Positions 8,387-16,226 of a DNA stretch of 41,539 bases are shown in pieces. The notes below the pieces were generated by a model. That model worked only from the letters and a program-made list of their open reading frames with translations. It was not told the origin of the DNA and did no database searches. This DNA comes from Flavobacterium sp. Its GTDB lineage: Bacteria; Bacteroidota; Bacteroidia; Flavobacteriales; Flavobacteriaceae. The translations under genes were made by a program, and so were the position numbers. Location of the stretch: NCBI GenBank assembly GCA_030591585.1, contig JAUVAS010000015.1, forward strand, positions 1-41,539, in the 5' to 3' direction. The number at the start of each line of letters is the position of its first letter. Position 1 is the first letter of the stretch.

Positions 8387-10822
8387 TTGAAAAGAAAAAA
8401 ACTGATGCAGAATTTAAGAACTTTTTATTGTCTTATTTTATATTTTATTCCTGCATTAATTATTGCTCAGGACATTTCATTATTCCAACAATTTAATGGT
8501 AAATATGATTATCTAGCATTTGGAAACACATTAAATATAGATGAAAACACAGGCGGAAGTGGCTCGTGTGTTATATTAACCCAAAGCAGTGCAGAGTTTC
8601 AATTACAAGCAAATCAAGAGGTAGTTGCTGCCTACTTATATTGGGCTGGAGTTGGCGAGGGAGATACAGAAGTTTTATTAAACGGAGTACCTATAACTGC
8701 CGAGCGATTATTTAATGTAAACCTAAACATTGATTTAATTTACTTTGCTGCTTTTGCAGATGTAACAACTTTAATTCAAAACACAGGAACTGGCACTTAT
8801 ACCTTGTCTGAACTGGATTTAACAAACCTTATTCAGCAATATTGCGACAATACTACAAACTTTGGCGGTTGGGCAATTACGATAATATATGAAGACGATA
8901 ATTTACCGTTCAACCAAGTAAATATTTTTGATGGCTTAGAGATTGTGTCAGCCTTAAATCCAAACCTTACTATAGAACTAAACAACTTAAATGTTCTTGA
9001 CAATGCAGGTGCTAAAATTGGATTCCTTGCTTGGGAAGGAGACGCCTCTTTGTCGGTGACAGAAACTCTTCAGATTAACGGAAATATTATTAGCAACCCT
9101 CCATTAAATCCCGAAGACAATGCCTTTAATAGCACCAATAGCTTCACAGGATCTAACCAATTATTCAATATGGACATCGACTTTTACGATATTGAGAACA
9201 ATATCAGTCCTGGAGACCAGAATGTTACTATTACCTTAACATCTGGGCAGGATATGGTGTTGATTAACAACATTATTACCGTTTTAAATACAGAACTTCC
9301 AGATGCTACTATAGAAATAGACCAACCAAACGGAGACTCAGAATGTAATTATCGAAATTTTGAAATAGATTATACCGTTAACAATAGCAATAGCAGTGCA
9401 ACACTTCCAAGCAATACACCCATTGCATTCTATGCAAATAACACCTTGATTGCACAAACAGAAACTACGCAAGACTTATTGATAGATGAATCTGAGAATG
9501 GAATTATTTCTGTTATAATTCCTGAAAGTATTTCAACAAATTTCATCCTAAAAGCTTCTGTAGATGATATAGGTGATGGTACAGGAATTATTAACGAACT
9601 CAATGAAGAAAATAATGAGTTTGAAATCAATTTATTTCTTATTCCTGAAATAAACGATCTGCAAAATCTAGAACAATGTGATGCAATAGGAATAAACACA
9701 TTCAATTTAACCGAAGCAACTCAATACATTGACCCAGCTTACCAAATAAGCTATCATCTTACAGAAGAGGATGCTGAAGCTAATGAAACCGCGATTGAAA
9801 ACCCTGAAGCATACATAAATATAAATAATCCTGAAACTATTTTTATACGAGTGGATAATGGAGGTTGTTTTATAGTGGACTCTTTTCAAATTGAAATAAT
9901 TATTTGTCCATTACCCGATGCAACCATTACTATAGATAATAATTTATATGCCTGTCGAGAGCGGAATCTCATACTTGAATACACTATATATAATATTGAG
10001 GCAACAGCTATTTTACCTGCAAATACTCCCATTGCTTTGTATTTAGATGAATTACTATTCGCTCAAATGCAAACTCAAAATTCAATTGCAATTGGTGGAA
10101 GTGAAACAAACAGCATTGAATTATCACTTCCTGAAAACACGCCTAATACATTTGTCTTTAACATAATGATAGATGACAATGGTGTAGGAGTTGGAATCGT
10201 TGAAGAGCTCAATGAAACCAATAATGAATTTGAAACCAATATTGAATTCGGTTCCATCCCTCCTATTGATGAACTACCAGGTTTATTAGAATGTGATGAA
10301 GGATTCGATACCGCAACTTTCAATTTAACTGTACAAAACGATTTGATTTCAACAGATAGTAATGCTGTAATTTTATATTTCACAAATCAGGAAAATGCAA
10401 TTGCAAATGTAAATGCAATAAGTACCCCAGGAAGTTATCAAAATGGTGCAGACCCACAAACTATTTATGTTCGTCTAGAAAATGAAATTTGTTTTACAAC
10501 AAGTTCATTTCTTATTATGACTGAGAATTGCGAGCCTGACATTCCTGAAGGATTTTCTCCAAGTGGAGATAATATTAATGATGAATTTGAAATTAAAAAT
10601 CTACTTAATATCTATTTAGACTTTGAGTTAACTATTTACACTCGTTACGGAAACTTAATTTACAAAGGACATAATGAAGATGGATTTTGGGATGGGGTTT
10701 CAAACGAAGGATTGCTTTTTAACAATGGACTTGTCCCTACTGGACTCTACTATTATGTATTAAACCTAAGAGATCCTGAGTATCTAGAACCTTTTATTGG
10801 AGATGTTTATGTTAATTATTAG
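8387..10822 (+). CDS. Large secreted surface protein with T9SS type B sorting domain
   Basis: The 811-residue protein has a signal peptide ending near ALIIAQ. The N-terminal 270 residues contain AAYLYWAGVGEGDTEVLLNG, a style common in secreted adhesin-like proteins of this phylum. Two consecutive modules of about 200 residues follow, each starting with PDATI and a cysteine pair: a CARDB-like part ending in NELNEENNEFE or EELNETNNEFE, then a part ending in ETIFIRVDNGGCF or QTIYVRLENEICF. The last 90 residues (PEGFSPSGDNINDEFEI, then LTIYTRYGNLIYKG, PTGLYYYVL) are a type B C-terminal domain, the signal for T9SS export, as in gliding-associated proteins such as SprB. The start is TTG at 8387 (n-region KRKK) or ATG at 8405. 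Likely function is surface binding or adhesion; the ligand is unknown. Confidence 0.85.
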   Translation: MKRKKLMQNLRTFYCLILYFIPALIIAQDISLFQQFNGKYDYLAFGNTLNIDENTGGSGSCVILTQSSAEFQLQANQEVVAAYLYWAGVGEGDTEVLLNGVPITAERLFNVNLNIDLIYFAAFADVTTLIQNTGTGTYTLSELDLTNLIQQYCDNTTNFGGWAITIIYEDDNLPFNQVNIFDGLEIVSALNPNLTIELNNLNVLDNAGAKIGFLAWEGDASLSVTETLQINGNIISNPPLNPEDNAFNSTNSFTGSNQLFNMDIDFYDIENNISPGDQNVTITLTSGQDMVLINNIITVLNTELPDATIEIDQPNGDSECNYRNFEIDYTVNNSNSSATLPSNTPIAFYANNTLIAQTETTQDLLIDESENGIISVIIPESISTNFILKASVDDIGDGTGIINELNEENNEFEINLFLIPEINDLQNLEQCDAIGINTFNLTEATQYIDPAYQISYHLTEEDAEANETAIENPEAYININNPETIFIRVDNGGCFIVDSFQIEIIICPLPDATITIDNNLYACRERNLILEYTIYNIEATAILPANTPIALYLDELLFAQMQTQNSIAIGGSETNSIELSLPENTPNTFVFNIMIDDNGVGVGIVEELNETNNEFETNIEFGSIPPIDELPGLLECDEGFDTATFNLTVQNDLISTDSNAVILYFTNQENAIANVNAISTPGSYQNGADPQTIYVRLENEICFTTSSFLIMTENCEPDIPEGFSPSGDNINDEFEIKNLLNIYLDFELTIYTRYGNLIYKGHNEDGFWDGVSNEGLLFNNGLVPTGLYYYVLNLRDPEYLEPFIGDVYVNY

Positions 10823-10902
10823 TTTCAAAAAAACATTTCATCAAACAATAATTAGCTTATTAAAATGTTATATTTTTACTGAAATTATTAAAAAATAACC
10901 CC

Positions 10903-12459
10903 TTGAGATATTTATACGGATTAGCATTAGTTTTTAGCATTGTTTTATGGAGTTCTTGTCGGAACGATTTTGAAACTGTTTCCAGTACCGGAAATCTAGA
11001 ATTTTCTCAGGATACTATATTTTTAGATACGGTATTTACAAACATCGGTTCTAGTACTAGAACTATGAAGGTTTATAATAAAAGTAGCGATGATATTACA
11101 ATTCCTTCAATTCGTTTAGAACAAGGTGAAGCATCAGAATACCGATTGAATGTAGATGGGCTTGCTGGAAAATCTTTCGAAAATATTAATATTCTAGCCA
11201 AAGACAGTATTTTTATTTTTATTGAAACTACTATAGACATTGATAATTTACCAAATACAGATGGTTCCTTTTTATATACCGACAGAATTCTTTTTGATAC
11301 CGACGGAAATCAACAAAATGTAGATTTAGTAACGCTAGTTAAAGATGCTGTTTTTCTTTTCCCTGAACAATATGCAGATGGCACTATTGAAACTATAGTA
11401 ATTGGAATAGACCAAGACGATGAAGAAATATTAATTGAAGGATTTTACCTAGAAGACAATCAGCTCCATTTTACCAATGAAAAACCTTATGTTATCTATG
11501 GTTATGCAGCCGTAGCACCTAATAAAACACTAACTGTAGATGCTGGAGCAAGGGTTCATTTTCATAGAGATAGCGGAATTTTAGTAGCCCAAAATGGCTC
11601 TATGAAAGTTAATGGATCACCAAGTACAGATCCAGAATTATTAGAAAATCAAGTTATTTTTGAAGGTGATCGTTTAGAACCAGCATTTTCAGATATTCCT
11701 GGACAATGGGGAACTATCTGGTTAACACAAGGAAGTACAGATCATGAGTTTAGCTTTACAACCATTAAAAACTCTGTTGTGGGAATTTTAATGGATAGCA
11801 ATGATGGTGATAGGACTTTGACACTTAAAGATGTTCAGATTTATAACATCTCTAACGTTGGATTATTAGCTCGTACTGGTGATGTATATGGTGAGAATGT
11901 GGTGATCAACAATTGTGGACAAACTTCATTATCATGTTCTTTAGGTGGTCGTTATAATTTTGTTCACTCCACTTTTGCTAATTATTGGAATAATGGCTTT
12001 CGCCTCTTCCCTACGGTTTCTATTGATAATGCTTTACAAGTTGGAGAAAACGAATTTCTAGTAGTAGACTTGATTGAAGCTAATTTCACCAACTGTATCA
12101 TCTACGGTAGCGAAAGAAGAGAAATAGGACTATTTGAAAATACTTCAGCTTTATTTAATTTTAACTTTAAAAATAGTTTACTGAAATTTGAAGATCCTAA
12201 TGGTGAGTTTGATGATGAAAACTATGACTTTTCAAATGAGCTCTTATATACAGACATTGTTTTAAACGAAGATCCTGTCTTTTTCAATACAGGTGCAAAC
12301 GATTTCAATATAGAATCAGACACTTCAGGCGCAGATGGTATTGGTAATCCTTCAGCAGCTTCGCTAGTTCCTCTAGATGCTAATGGCACCAACCGTAATA
12401 CTTCATCTCCAGATGCTGGAGCTTATGAGAGTGTTGTTTTTCCTGATGATGAAGGATAA
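10903..12459 (+). CDS. Beta-helix lipoprotein, function unknown
   Basis: The 518-residue protein has a type II signal peptide with lipobox LWSSC (Cys19), so it is lipid-anchored. Residues about 30-150 look like an immunoglobulin-like or abnormal-spindle-like beta domain (DTVFTNIGSSTRTMKVYNKS). From about 200 onwards it is a right-handed parallel beta-helix of pectate-lyase type (AVAPNKTLTVDAGARVHFH, then GQWGTIWL, NNCGQTSLSC, FTNCIIYGSE) ending in SPDAGAYES, an ending common in such surface proteins. No polysaccharide-lyase active site can be assigned. The start is TTG at 10903, just ahead of the signal peptide, with no alternative ATG. It follows the T9SS type B gene by 80 bases in the same direction and ends 12 bases from a convergent small lipoprotein gene. 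Confidence 0.8.
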   Translation: MRYLYGLALVFSIVLWSSCRNDFETVSSTGNLEFSQDTIFLDTVFTNIGSSTRTMKVYNKSSDDITIPSIRLEQGEASEYRLNVDGLAGKSFENINILAKDSIFIFIETTIDIDNLPNTDGSFLYTDRILFDTDGNQQNVDLVTLVKDAVFLFPEQYADGTIETIVIGIDQDDEEILIEGFYLEDNQLHFTNEKPYVIYGYAAVAPNKTLTVDAGARVHFHRDSGILVAQNGSMKVNGSPSTDPELLENQVIFEGDRLEPAFSDIPGQWGTIWLTQGSTDHEFSFTTIKNSVVGILMDSNDGDRTLTLKDVQIYNISNVGLLARTGDVYGENVVINNCGQTSLSCSLGGRYNFVHSTFANYWNNGFRLFPTVSIDNALQVGENEFLVVDLIEANFTNCIIYGSERREIGLFENTSALFNFNFKNSLLKFEDPNGEFDDENYDFSNELLYTDIVLNEDPVFFNTGANDFNIESDTSGADGIGNPSAASLVPLDANGTNRNTSSPDAGAYESVVFPDDEG

Positions 12460-12471
12460 AAAGACTAGTGT

Positions 12472-12612
12472 TTATTCTATAGTATCTGTTACTACAGTAG
12501 GAAACTCATTAGGTGGTAATTCTATATAAGCACCTTTTCTTTTGAAGTTATGGACTGAACAACTACTTAATACTATTAGCACTAAACCCAATTGAACTAT
12601 TTTTTTAATCAT
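12472..12612 (-). CDS. Very small lipoprotein (46 residues)
   Basis: A short minus-strand gene encodes a 46-residue precursor with a complete lipoprotein signal: MIKK n-region, hydrophobic core IVQLGLVLIVL and lipobox LSSC (Cys18). The mature part is 29 residues, ending VTDTIE, with a proline pair in its middle (ELPPNEFP). It lies just downstream of the cold-shock gene on the same strand. Its ATG is only about 5 bases past the T-tract of that gene's terminator, so it would be expressed by readthrough or by a promoter within the terminator region. No family is recognised. The intact lipobox in a length-appropriate frame argues for a real gene. Confidence 0.6.
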   Translation of the reverse strand: MIKKIVQLGLVLIVLSSCSVHNFKRKGAYIELPPNEFPTVVTDTIE

Positions 12613-12621
12613 AGCATAAAA

Positions 12622-12648
12622 AAAGCCTTTTCAAAATGAAAAGGCTTT
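12622..12648 (-). terminator. Intrinsic terminator of the cold-shock gene
   Basis: An 11-bp perfect stem (AAAGCCTTTTC at 12622-12632, GAAAAGGCTTT at 12638-12648) has a 5-base loop. On the minus strand it is followed by a run of T. It lies 26 bases after the csp stop codon. Confidence 0.85.
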
Positions 12649-12674
12649 GTATTCTTTAAAAAATGATATTTATA

Positions 12675-12869
12675 TTAAAGTACTCGAACGTTTACTGCGT
12701 TCATTCCTTTTTTACCTTCTTTTAATTCAAATTCTACTTTATCATCTTCACGAAGATCGTCATCGATTAATCCTGAGATGTGTACAAAATGTTCTGTGTT
12801 TGTGTCATCTTCTGTAATAAAACCAAATCCTTTAGCGTTATTGAAGAATTTTACTGTACCTGTGTGCAT
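12675..12869 (-). CDS. Cold-shock domain protein (CspA family)
   Basis: This 64-residue single-domain protein binds single-stranded RNA and DNA and acts as an RNA chaperone. RNP1 is KGFGFI (residues 13-18) and RNP2 is HFVHIS (27-32). The N-terminus MHTGTVKFFNNAKGFGFI and the C-terminus with VNVRVL are typical, and the length is standard. A -7 element lies about 26 bases upstream and a strong terminator follows, so it is monocistronic apart from possible readthrough into the small lipoprotein gene. Confidence 0.97.
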   Translation of the reverse strand: MHTGTVKFFNNAKGFGFITEDDTNTEHFVHISGLIDDDLREDDKVEFELKEGKKGMNAVNVRVL

Positions 12870-12894
12870 TATTATATATTAAATTATTAAAGTG

Positions 12895-12902
12895 CAAAAG
12901 TA
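12895..12902 (-). promoter_or_regulatory. -7 element of the cold-shock gene
   Basis: TACTTTTG on the minus strand, followed by C, matches TAnnTTTGC. The predicted transcription start is near 12890, giving a leader of about 20 bases. No strong -33 TTG is seen. Confidence 0.5.
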
Positions 12903-12947
12903 ATCATTTATAAGGATTAAATCATATTTATAAAATATTATTTAAAC

Positions 12948-14222
12948 TTACAGCTTAAATAATGGCCTTCCTGCCATTAAAGCATTTACTTTTTCAGCTA
13001 CAGCTTCTAATTTAGTTTCATTTTCAAAATTACAAATTACAGCATCTACTAGATCAACAACGGTTTGCATGTCATCTTCAACCAAACCACGAGTAGTAAT
13101 TGCAGGTGTTCCAATTCTAATTCCACTAGTTACAAAGGGAGATTTATCATCAAAAGGTACCATATTTTTATTAACAGTAATATCTGCTTTCACCAATGCC
13201 TCTTCTGCTTGTTTACCCGTAATATTTTTATTTCGGAGGTCAATCAACATCATATGGTTATCGGTTCCGCCAGAAATAATATGATATCCTTTTTCAACAA
13301 AAGCGTTTGCCAATATACCTGCATTTTTCTTCACCTGAATCATATAATGTAAATACTCATCGGTTAGTGCTTCACCAAATGCAATAGCTTTTGCAGCGAT
13401 TATATGCTCTAAAGGTCCTCCTTGATTTCCAGGGAAAATTCCACTATTCAATAAGGCAGACATTTTTTTAAGGTTTCCGTTTTTTAATTTTAACCCAAAC
13501 GGGTTATCAAAATCTTTTCCCATTAAAATCATTCCTCCTCTTGGTCCTCGTAGTGTTTTGTGTGTGGTTGTGGTCACCACATGACAATGAGGCAAAGGAT
13601 CTCCAATAATCCCTTTGGCAATTAAACCCGCAGGATGTGCCATATCTGCCAATAAGATTGCCCCCACTTTGTCGGCTATCTCTCTAAAGCGCTTATAGTC
13701 AAACTCTCTAGAATAAGCAGACGCACCAGCAATTATCATTTTCGGTTTTTCTCGTAGTGCAATTTTCTCAACTTTATCCATATTAATTAAGCCCGTTTCT
13801 TTATCTACACCGTAAAAAACAGGATTGTATAATTTTCCAGAAAAGTTAACAGATGATCCATGAGTTAAATGCCCGCCATGCGATAAATCGAAACCTAAAA
13901 ATGTATCTCCCGGTTGCAAACAAGCTGCAAAAACAGCAGTATTTGCTTGCGATCCACTATGTGGCTGAACGTTTGCATATTCTGCTCCAAAAAGTGTCTT
14001 TGCACGGTCAATGGCTAATTGTTCAACTTCGTCTACAATTTCACAACCTCCATAATATCTTTTTCCTGGATATCCTTCTGCATATTTATTTGTAAGCACA
14101 GACCCTGCTGCTTCCAATACTTGATCACTTACAAAGTTTTCTGAAGCGATTAGCTCTAAGCCGTTTAATTGCCGTTGCTCTTCGGCATTGATTAATTCAA
14201 ATATTTGTTCATCTCTTGTCAT
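12948..14222 (-). CDS. glyA: Serine hydroxymethyltransferase
   Basis: The 424-residue PLP enzyme interconverts serine and glycine with tetrahydrofolate, the main source of one-carbon units. Visible features are [13 protein letters not shown] near residues 20-33, [14 protein letters not shown] (47-60), [10 protein letters not shown] (85-94), the [10 protein letters not shown] stretch, and the PLP-binding lysine K222 in [23 protein letters not shown] follows further on. Length and motifs are complete. The start ATG at 14222 is the first in frame and gives the usual N-terminus. The gene is divergent from fahA across 106 bases. Confidence 0.98.
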   Translation of the reverse strand: MTRDEQIFELINAEEQRQLNGLELIASENFVSDQVLEAAGSVLTNKYAEGYPGKRYYGGCEIVDEVEQLAIDRAKTLFGAEYANVQPHSGSQANTAVFAACLQPGDTFLGFDLSHGGHLTHGSSVNFSGKLYNPVFYGVDKETGLINMDKVEKIALREKPKMIIAGASAYSREFDYKRFREIADKVGAILLADMAHPAGLIAKGIIGDPLPHCHVVTTTTHKTLRGPRGGMILMGKDFDNPFGLKLKNGNLKKMSALLNSGIFPGNQGGPLEHIIAAKAIAFGEALTDEYLHYMIQVKKNAGILANAFVEKGYHIISGGTDNHMMLIDLRNKNITGKQAEEALVKADITVNKNMVPFDDKSPFVTSGIRIGTPAITTRGLVEDDMQTVVDLVDAVICNFENETKLEAVAEKVNALMAGRPLFKL

Positions 14223-14247
14223 AACTTGTTTTCTGAAAATTAAAAAT

Positions 14248-14255
14248 CAAAAATA
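14248..14255 (-). promoter_or_regulatory. Possible -7 element of glyA
   Basis: TATTTTTG on the minus strand matches TAnnTTTG, with a predicted leader of about 20 bases. No convincing -33 TTG is found at the right distance. Confidence 0.4.
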
Positions 14256-14267
14256 CAAAAACCATAC

Positions 14268-14296
14268 TTGTTAATTTAACTAATATTATATCTTTG
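14268..14296 (+). promoter_or_regulatory. Promoter of fahA
   Basis: TTG at 14268-14270, an 18-base spacer and TATCTTTG at 14289-14296 match both Bacteroidota promoter boxes. The leader to the ATG at 14329 is about 27 bases. Confidence 0.65.
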
Positions 14297-14328
14297 AAGA
14301 AGATTTTACTAACATTAAAAATTACGCT

Positions 14329-15606
14329 ATGCCACTTACCGCAAATGACCCAAATAGAAAAACTTGGCTTGAAACATCAGCAAATACAGACTTCCCTATT
14401 CAAAATATTCCTTTTGGAGTGTTTTTAACTCGTGATGATATTATTACTATTGGCACAAGGATTGGAGATTTTGCTATCGATCTTGGCGCTTTGCATCAGT
14501 TAGGTTATTTTGACGGTATCGATTTGACAGATGATCTATTTATGCAAGACAGTCTAAACGATTTTATTGCAGATGGCAGAAAGACTTGGCGTTTAGTGAG
14601 AAACCGCGTTTCAGATATATTTTTAGAAGGAAATAACAAACTAAAAAACAATGCAGAACATCGGGATGTAGTTTTATTTACAATGGATGAAATTGAAATG
14701 CAACTACCTGTTGATATTGGGGATTACACCGATTTTTATGCAAGTAAAGAACATGCTACTAATGTTGGAACACTTTTTAGAGATCCTGAAAATGCATTAT
14801 TACCTAACTGGCTTCGTATCCCAATAGGATATCACGGAAGGAGTTCATCCATAATCCCTTCAGGAACTCCTATTCACAGACCATACGGACAAACAAAACC
14901 TGGAGATGATGGTGTACCTGGATTTGGTCCTTCAAAATTAGTAGATTTTGAATTAGAAATGGCTTTTATAACAACTGTTGCCAACCATTTAGGAGAAAGA
15001 GTTCCTATTAATGAAGCTGAAGATTACATCTTCGGATTGGTATTATTTAACGATTGGAGTGCTCGTGATATTCAGGCTTGGGAATATGTCCCTCTTGGAC
15101 CTTTCTTAGGAAAAAGTTTTGCCTCTACTATTTCACCTTGGATTGTTACCTTAGATGCTTTAGAGCCATTTAGAACAAATGGTCCTAAGCAAGATCCTAT
15201 CCCATTACCTTATTTACAACACGGAAACAATAGAAATTTCGATATTAAATTACAAGTTGGAATTCAACCTGAAGGTGACGAAGAAACCATTGTCGCTAAT
15301 TCTAATTTTAAATATATGTATTGGTCCATGGCACAACAACTAACACATCATACAGTTAATGGGTGTAATGTTCGAGCTGGTGATATGATGGGAAGTGGCA
15401 CTATTTCTGGACCTACAAAGGCTGAATACGGTTCGATGTTAGAATTAAGTTGGAGAGGGCAAAATCCTGTTCAATTAAAAAATGGCGTGGAACGCAAATT
15501 TATCAATGATAATGATACTGTAATTATGCGTGCTCATTGTGAAAAAGATGGACTTCGCATAGGTTTTGGAGAATGTAGCGGAAAAATACTTCCTGCAATA
15601 GATTAA
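14329..15606 (+). CDS. fahA: Fumarylacetoacetase
   Basis: The 425-residue enzyme hydrolyses fumarylacetoacetate to fumarate and acetoacetate, the last step of tyrosine degradation. The N-terminal SH3-like part contains PIQNIPFGVFLTRDD. The catalytic domain shows DYTDFYASKEHATNVG, then GYHGRSSSIIPSGTPIHRP, metal-binding acidic residues in FELEMAF and LFNDWSARDIQAWEYVPLG (with LGKSFASTISPW following), and MGSGTISGP. Length matches the family. Homogentisate dioxygenase and other pathway genes are not in the window. Its stop overlaps the convergent bacilliredoxin stop. Confidence 0.96.
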   Translation: MPLTANDPNRKTWLETSANTDFPIQNIPFGVFLTRDDIITIGTRIGDFAIDLGALHQLGYFDGIDLTDDLFMQDSLNDFIADGRKTWRLVRNRVSDIFLEGNNKLKNNAEHRDVVLFTMDEIEMQLPVDIGDYTDFYASKEHATNVGTLFRDPENALLPNWLRIPIGYHGRSSSIIPSGTPIHRPYGQTKPGDDGVPGFGPSKLVDFELEMAFITTVANHLGERVPINEAEDYIFGLVLFNDWSARDIQAWEYVPLGPFLGKSFASTISPWIVTLDALEPFRTNGPKQDPIPLPYLQHGNNRNFDIKLQVGIQPEGDEETIVANSNFKYMYWSMAQQLTHHTVNGCNVRAGDMMGSGTISGPTKAEYGSMLELSWRGQNPVQLKNGVERKFINDNDTVIMRAHCEKDGLRIGFGECSGKILPAID

Positions 15607-16004
15607 ATAAATTGCTCTAACAAACCTGCATCAATACTATAATGTGAGCTATGATGTATGGTATTACTATTTTTTACAATAATTAGTTGAGGGCTTTGAT
15701 GCATTACCTGAAATTTTATAGCAATCTCATTAGAGACTTCTCTAAATGCAATTAAATCTAAAAAATACAGTTTTACTTTTTCATCTTCTATTGCATACTG
15801 TTTTTCAAATTGGCGCAATGCCATTCTACTAGTACCGCAACGAGTAGAATGTTTGAAAATAGCAATAGGTTTTTTTAATGATTCTTTATCTATTTCATCC
15901 AATTGCTCCAACACCGTAAGCCTATTCCACGGAATAAATTTTTCTTCCTTTTCTGAATCAGCACTTGAACCAAACAATTTCTTTAATAATCCCATTTTAT
16001 TCAT
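15603..16004 (-). CDS. ytxJ: YtxJ-type monothiol bacilliredoxin
   Basis: This thioredoxin-fold protein of about 133 residues belongs to the YtxJ (DUF2847) family, which is tied to bacillithiol and removes it from oxidised protein thiols. The core reads KPIAIFKHSTRCGTSRMAL, placing the active-site cysteine in a TRCGTS context, followed by LDLIAFREVSNEIA and the cis-proline region HQSPQLIIV. I set the start at the ATG at 16004 (or 15995). The frame is open upstream to a TTG at 16022, but that TTG is part of a -7 promoter box, so those six codons would lie at or before the transcription start. It implies that the organism makes or uses bacillithiol. It is convergent with fahA, with overlapping stop codons. 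Confidence 0.85.
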   Translation of the reverse strand: MNKMGLLKKLFGSSADSEKEEKFIPWNRLTVLEQLDEIDKESLKKPIAIFKHSTRCGTSRMALRQFEKQYAIEDEKVKLYFLDLIAFREVSNEIAIKFQVMHQSPQLIIVKNSNTIHHSSHYSIDAGLLEQFI

Positions 16005-16019
16005 TTTTCTAATTAGTTG

Positions 16020-16027
16020 CAAAAATA
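16020..16027 (-). promoter_or_regulatory. -7 element of the bacilliredoxin gene
   Basis: TATTTTTG followed by C on the minus strand matches TAnnTTTGC. The expected transcription start is near 16014, about 10 bases before the ATG at 16004. It decides the start codon of the gene. Confidence 0.5.
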
Positions 16028-16119
16028 AAAATTTCTTACAATTATAATAATTTTTAAAACACTTTGGAGTGAAATCAAATTAACTTCTATTTTAACTGTC
16101 TTTTTGTCCTTGTAAACAT

Positions 16120-16167
16120 GTCATTTTCAGTCATTTTGACGGATTTTTAATTTGGTTTAGATTTTGA
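16120..16167 (+). promoter_or_regulatory. Candidate clpB control region (repeats plus sigma-54-like boxes)
   Basis: GTCATTTT occurs twice, at 16120-16127 and 16130-16137, exactly 10 bases (one helical turn) apart. The second copy is half of the inverted repeat GTCA-TTT-TGAC at 16130-16140. Two more GTC triplets lie at 16098 and 16106. Downstream, TTGG (16152-16155) and TTTGA (16163-16167) have the 12-base spacing of sigma-54 -24/-12 boxes, but with GA in place of the -12 GC. No TAnnTTTG box or CIRCE element is seen. The predicted start is near 16179, about 48 bases before the clpB ATG. Confidence 0.4.
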
Positions 16168-16226
16168 TTATTCAATAATGTATATCAAGATAAACCTCCT
16201 TTAAATAGGAATAAAACATATAAAAC

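Noticed and set aside
13065-13352. Plus-strand open frames within glyA
   Set aside because: They are antisense to conserved glyA codons and have no family-like sequence.
14223-14328. Glycine or folate riboswitch upstream of glyA
   Set aside because: The space is only 106 bases, AT-rich and filled by two promoters; no structured leader is visible.
16028-16226. CIRCE-type (HrcA) operator before clpB
   Set aside because: No TTAGCACTC-N9-GAGTGCTAA-like repeat is present; only the GTCATTTT repeats are seen.
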